Shown: positions 61,254 through 64,000 of the stretch, one piece after another
Numbering within the stretch: position 1 is the stretch's first letter
How the letters are laid out: every line of letters starts with the position of its first letter
Assembly (NCBI GenBank): GCA_004026145.2
Contig: CP034989.1
Span: 2,317,134 to 2,381,133 of the forward strand
From: Takifugu bimaculatus
Lineage: Eukaryota; Chordata; Actinopteri; Tetraodontiformes; Tetraodontidae
Direction: 5' to 3'
DNA: 64,000 nt
Position numbers and translations under genes: made by a program
The notes under the pieces: model-generated
Database searches by the model: none
What the model was told of the DNA's origin: nothing
What the model saw: only the letters and a program-made list of their open reading frames with translations

Positions 61254-62046
61254 CACTGTCTTCTTCACCCCTTCTTTCCCTGGCAGTGTCCAAAAATACC
61301 TTTAAACCAATTAGTGGAATTAATTTCACTTATAGCAAGCTAATTATTTTGTGATGGATTGAAAGAAGGAGGAGGTGATGAAGAAAGGGAGAACGGGAGG
61401 ACAATGAAAAAGAGCAGGGGAACCTGAATGGAGTCCTGAGGGGGGAGCTAAACTTAGCATCTCTTCTCTATCTTTTTTGTCTCCATCGCTCTTCTGCTTG
61501 TTCTTTATCTGCTGGGTCTATTTGTCTTTGTTATCTGTCTTCTCTGTCTCTGATCTCTTGGATTCCCAATTTGCGATGTGCGCTGAGGGGCGCAGCATCT
61601 TCGATGGTTTAGGGAAACTTGAATAGCGATAAGAGGATCTTTCTCCGGTGGTGTGGCCAGGGTGTAGCTCTCTGCCCTTCCGTGTGGAGATGCTGCAGGA
61701 GCCAAAGCATCGGGATCCGGAACGCCGCGCACGCATCGGTGATAGCAGAAATGACACTGATGAAGTCAGACGCGGCGAAAAGAAGCGAGCAGCGGAGGAG
61801 GAGGTGCGTTGGAAAGCGCCCTGGAAGCAGGCAGAGCAGGTAGAGCAAACTCTCTGAAGAGCACGCGCTGTTCCAGCGGAATGCAAAGGAGCAAATCAGC
61901 AAAGCCACAAACAAGCTGCTCTCTTCGAAGCTGCTGTAGCGCTGGAGCAAAGTCACAGTATCGATGCATCACCGGTGGCTGCAGATTCGAATAACAAAAC
62001 CATCAACGTAAATTCTTACTCTCTATAAAGATTAATCATGTTAGAC

Positions 62047-62140
62047 CAGGGGTCACCAACCTTTTTGAAACCAAGAGCTACGTCATGGGTACCGAGTCGT
62101 GTGAAGGGCTACCGCTTGACACACTCCTCTAAAATAGCAA

Positions 62141-62181
<41 letters not shown>

Positions 62182-63027
62182 TCAATAACTTAGAGTGGGT
62201 AACAGAAAAGATCAATATTCAACACTTTATTATTATTAATCTCAGCAATTGTTCAGATGATCACCAGACCCTCTCAACCATAAGAAACTAAACCATTTTA
62301 ACAATTCATAAACTATGTTGAACCATGTTTTAAAAAGTTATGCAACATTTTAAAAAAAATCAACTTTCATATTGAATAAATCTTAACTGAACAAATCTAC
62401 TGCAATTCTGCTCAAAATCTGTTCCATTTTATAAACACCCTTTTTAGCTCATGGGCCTTCTCTGACTGTAGAATGCTTCCCGGTGGGTAGTTAGCATTAG
62501 CATTGTAGCTTTCATGACGCGTAGTGAAGCGTCGATCCACATTGTGCTGCTTCGCCGTCATCACAGCCGCCCCACAAATCCAACATACACACCTTCCTTT
62601 CACAGCAGTAAAAAATGACTCTTCCTCCCATTCACTTTGAAAATGATAAATTTACTGTCTTCTTTTTGCCATGTTTTTGGGGTAGAAAATTGCCCTCCAC
62701 TCACCATCTTCACTGCCCGCTAGTTTATTCTCCACAAACGCAACGTTTATTCTCCACAAACGCAAAGGTTCTTTCATTTCACAATACTGACCTTTGAACT
62801 AGGTCAGAGTTCACCTTCACTTTATTTATATTTTTATTTATTTTTAAGACATTGTCTTTTTAAAATCTATGTAAATGCAGGTGTGATTGAAAAAAAAATC
62901 ACGGTAGAAAACTTTTTCTTAGACGCACCTCACTTGCGAGTTTTGCTATTTTTAGAACAGGCTTGTGGGCGACTCATGTGGTCATTGCGGGCGACTTGGT
63001 GCCCACGGGCACTGTTGGTGACCCCTG
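62047..63027. mobile_element. Non-autonomous hAT-type DNA transposon, 981 bp
   Basis: Perfect 14-base terminal inverted repeats CAGGGGTCACCAAC (62047-62060, and its complement at 63014-63027). They are flanked by 8-base direct repeats that agree at seven positions (TGTTAGAC at 62039-62046, GGTTAGAC at 63028-63035). An 8-bp target duplication with CAGGG termini is the hAT signature. No transposase is encoded. Inside are a TG microsatellite (about 62142-62179) and a tandem 22-base duplication (62723-62766). Confidence 0.88.
62723..62766. repeat. 22-base unit repeated twice inside the hAT element
   Basis: Two adjacent copies of a unit beginning GTTTATTCTCCACAAACG, differing only in the last base. 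Confidence 0.9.
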
Positions 63028-64000
63028 GGTTAGACGTTCACACGGACATTATTACACTGTTATTGACCAGAGTGGGAAAAAAATACATTTGCAGGGGGTG
63101 TGTCCGTATGCTGCGGTTTATGGCGATATGTTGTAAAATAATGATGGAACGCGCGCGTGCACATGCTGTTGTTTCTGGTTTGAAGTTCTGGAGTTGTGTG
63201 AGAACTTTTCTTTCTTTTATTAATCTTTCCCCTGCATTTGCAGACCCAATGGAAGGTGAATCCACGTGGTTCCTGCCTCTGCCTACGCGTTAGCAATGCT
63301 GTTACGGTGGTTCCTTGCAGGCTTACACGCGCCTCGCAAATGCTAATGATGGATGCGATGGACGCCGGGCACGCCGAGGTCAACCTGTACCTGTTGTTTC
63401 AGTGTTTTCCAACAGCTGAACAGGCCTTGGGTTAAAGCTGTGCATGCAGCACATGTTCGTTCGGAAGTGGTGAGACATCCATACGTTTGACAAGATGCTG
63501 ATAAGGCTTTTATTGTCCTCTGCGTGCACATTGATTGATGCCGCCTGAGATTAATAGCCTACTTTTAGACACTATTGCCGTGATATCTAAGACGTTCATT
63601 TTTTTCCCTTTATTGTGTGAAGCTGCCATTTGTAATCATGATGTAATCACCTAAAAATGGAGAGAAACCACATAAAGTGACATCATTACTGCAGAAACTA
63701 CAAGACAAATGCCCCCAGTTCTGGTATACATATTTATCCAGCCTGTGAGTTGATTATATAAGCGACTGAACCTTCTTATTTCCTCTGATTTCCCCCATCT
63801 CCCCTCCACAGACTGGGAAAACCTCCAGATCAAATTGCCAAAGGGCTTCCCAGTATTCCATTTCCCCCCGACTGGAAACACCGCTTTGTCATACTATCAC
63901 AATCCCAGCTCCAGCCCTTGCACACGTTTTATCAATTTTCCGATTGCGTAAACTGGAGCGAATAAAATGATTTCCTGAAAGAAAAGAAGCAACACACACA

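Larger units (their letters stand above)
45201..64000 (+). other. cacna1c: cacna1c intron 1 (partial), no coding exon seen
   Basis: 18.8 kb following the exon 1b donor. Open frames are short, low-complexity or without homology I can recognise. Contents are the microsatellites and homopolymers listed separately, two non-autonomous DNA transposons, and long stretches of apparently unique AT-rich sequence that could hold enhancers. Nothing resembling exon 2 of an L-type channel was found. Confidence 0.65.

Noticed and set aside
61505..61994. Overlapping open frames on both strands near 61.5-62.0 kb
   Set aside because: No homology recognised, frames overlap on opposite strands, and no splice or start context is convincing. 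GC-richer intron sequence is enough to explain them.
45201..64000. Search for cacna1c exon 2 and for tRNA genes
   Set aside because: No segment encoding the conserved SWQAAIDAARQAK was found and no tRNA cloverleaf was recognised by eye; a proper scan could still find small RNAs.

Overview
This is vertebrate DNA, most likely from a percomorph teleost fish with a compact genome; a pufferfish-like genome would fit, but I cannot name the species. The evidence is multi-exon genes with GT-AG introns that are often only 80-400 bp long, very many long (CA)n microsatellites, and proteins that read as orthologues of vertebrate genes. There is no bacterial, viral or CRISPR content.

The window reproduces a block found on human chromosome 12p13: CACNA2D4 with LRTM2 nested inside it, then DCP1B, then the 5' end of CACNA1C, in the same order and orientations. 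From left to right: lrtm2 (+ strand, coding 3122-13392, six coding exons); the first 26 coding exons of cacna2d4 (- strand, 28748 down to 17737, with the C-terminal exons apparently beyond base 1, so that lrtm2 sits inside a cacna2d4 intron); dcp1b (- strand, 40398 down to 33506, ten coding exons, complete); and two alternative first coding exons of cacna1c on the + strand. The cardiac-type exon 1a (38159-38282) lies antisense inside a dcp1b intron. Exon 1b (45143-45200) lies 7 kb downstream. From 45.2 kb to the end I see only cacna1c intron 1, with microsatellites and two non-autonomous DNA transposons (54703-55261 and 62047-63027).

Functionally, the block places the pore subunit of an L-type calcium channel (cacna1c, Cav1.2) next to an auxiliary alpha2delta subunit (cacna2d4). 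An mRNA-decapping cofactor (dcp1b) lies between them and a leucine-rich-repeat membrane protein (lrtm2) is nested inside. The human paralogous block on 3p21-p14 (CACNA1D, DCP1A, CACNA2D3, LRTM1) has the same gene families, so the arrangement is probably older than the vertebrate genome duplications.

The main anomaly is four single-base extra nucleotides that break otherwise intact reading frames: one in lrtm2 exon 6 and three in dcp1b (exons 5, 7 and 8). In each case removing one base from a sense-strand GAC restores the conserved protein. The 2.45 kb of cacna2d4 coding sequence shows none. Assembly error is the simplest explanation. Other points of interest are a (TG)41 tract 12 bases before a cacna2d4 3' splice site, and a (TCTG)n(CCTG)n tract before another that resembles the human DM2 repeat. 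Gene and exon calls come from reading conserved protein sequence and splice signals by eye; no alignment was run.
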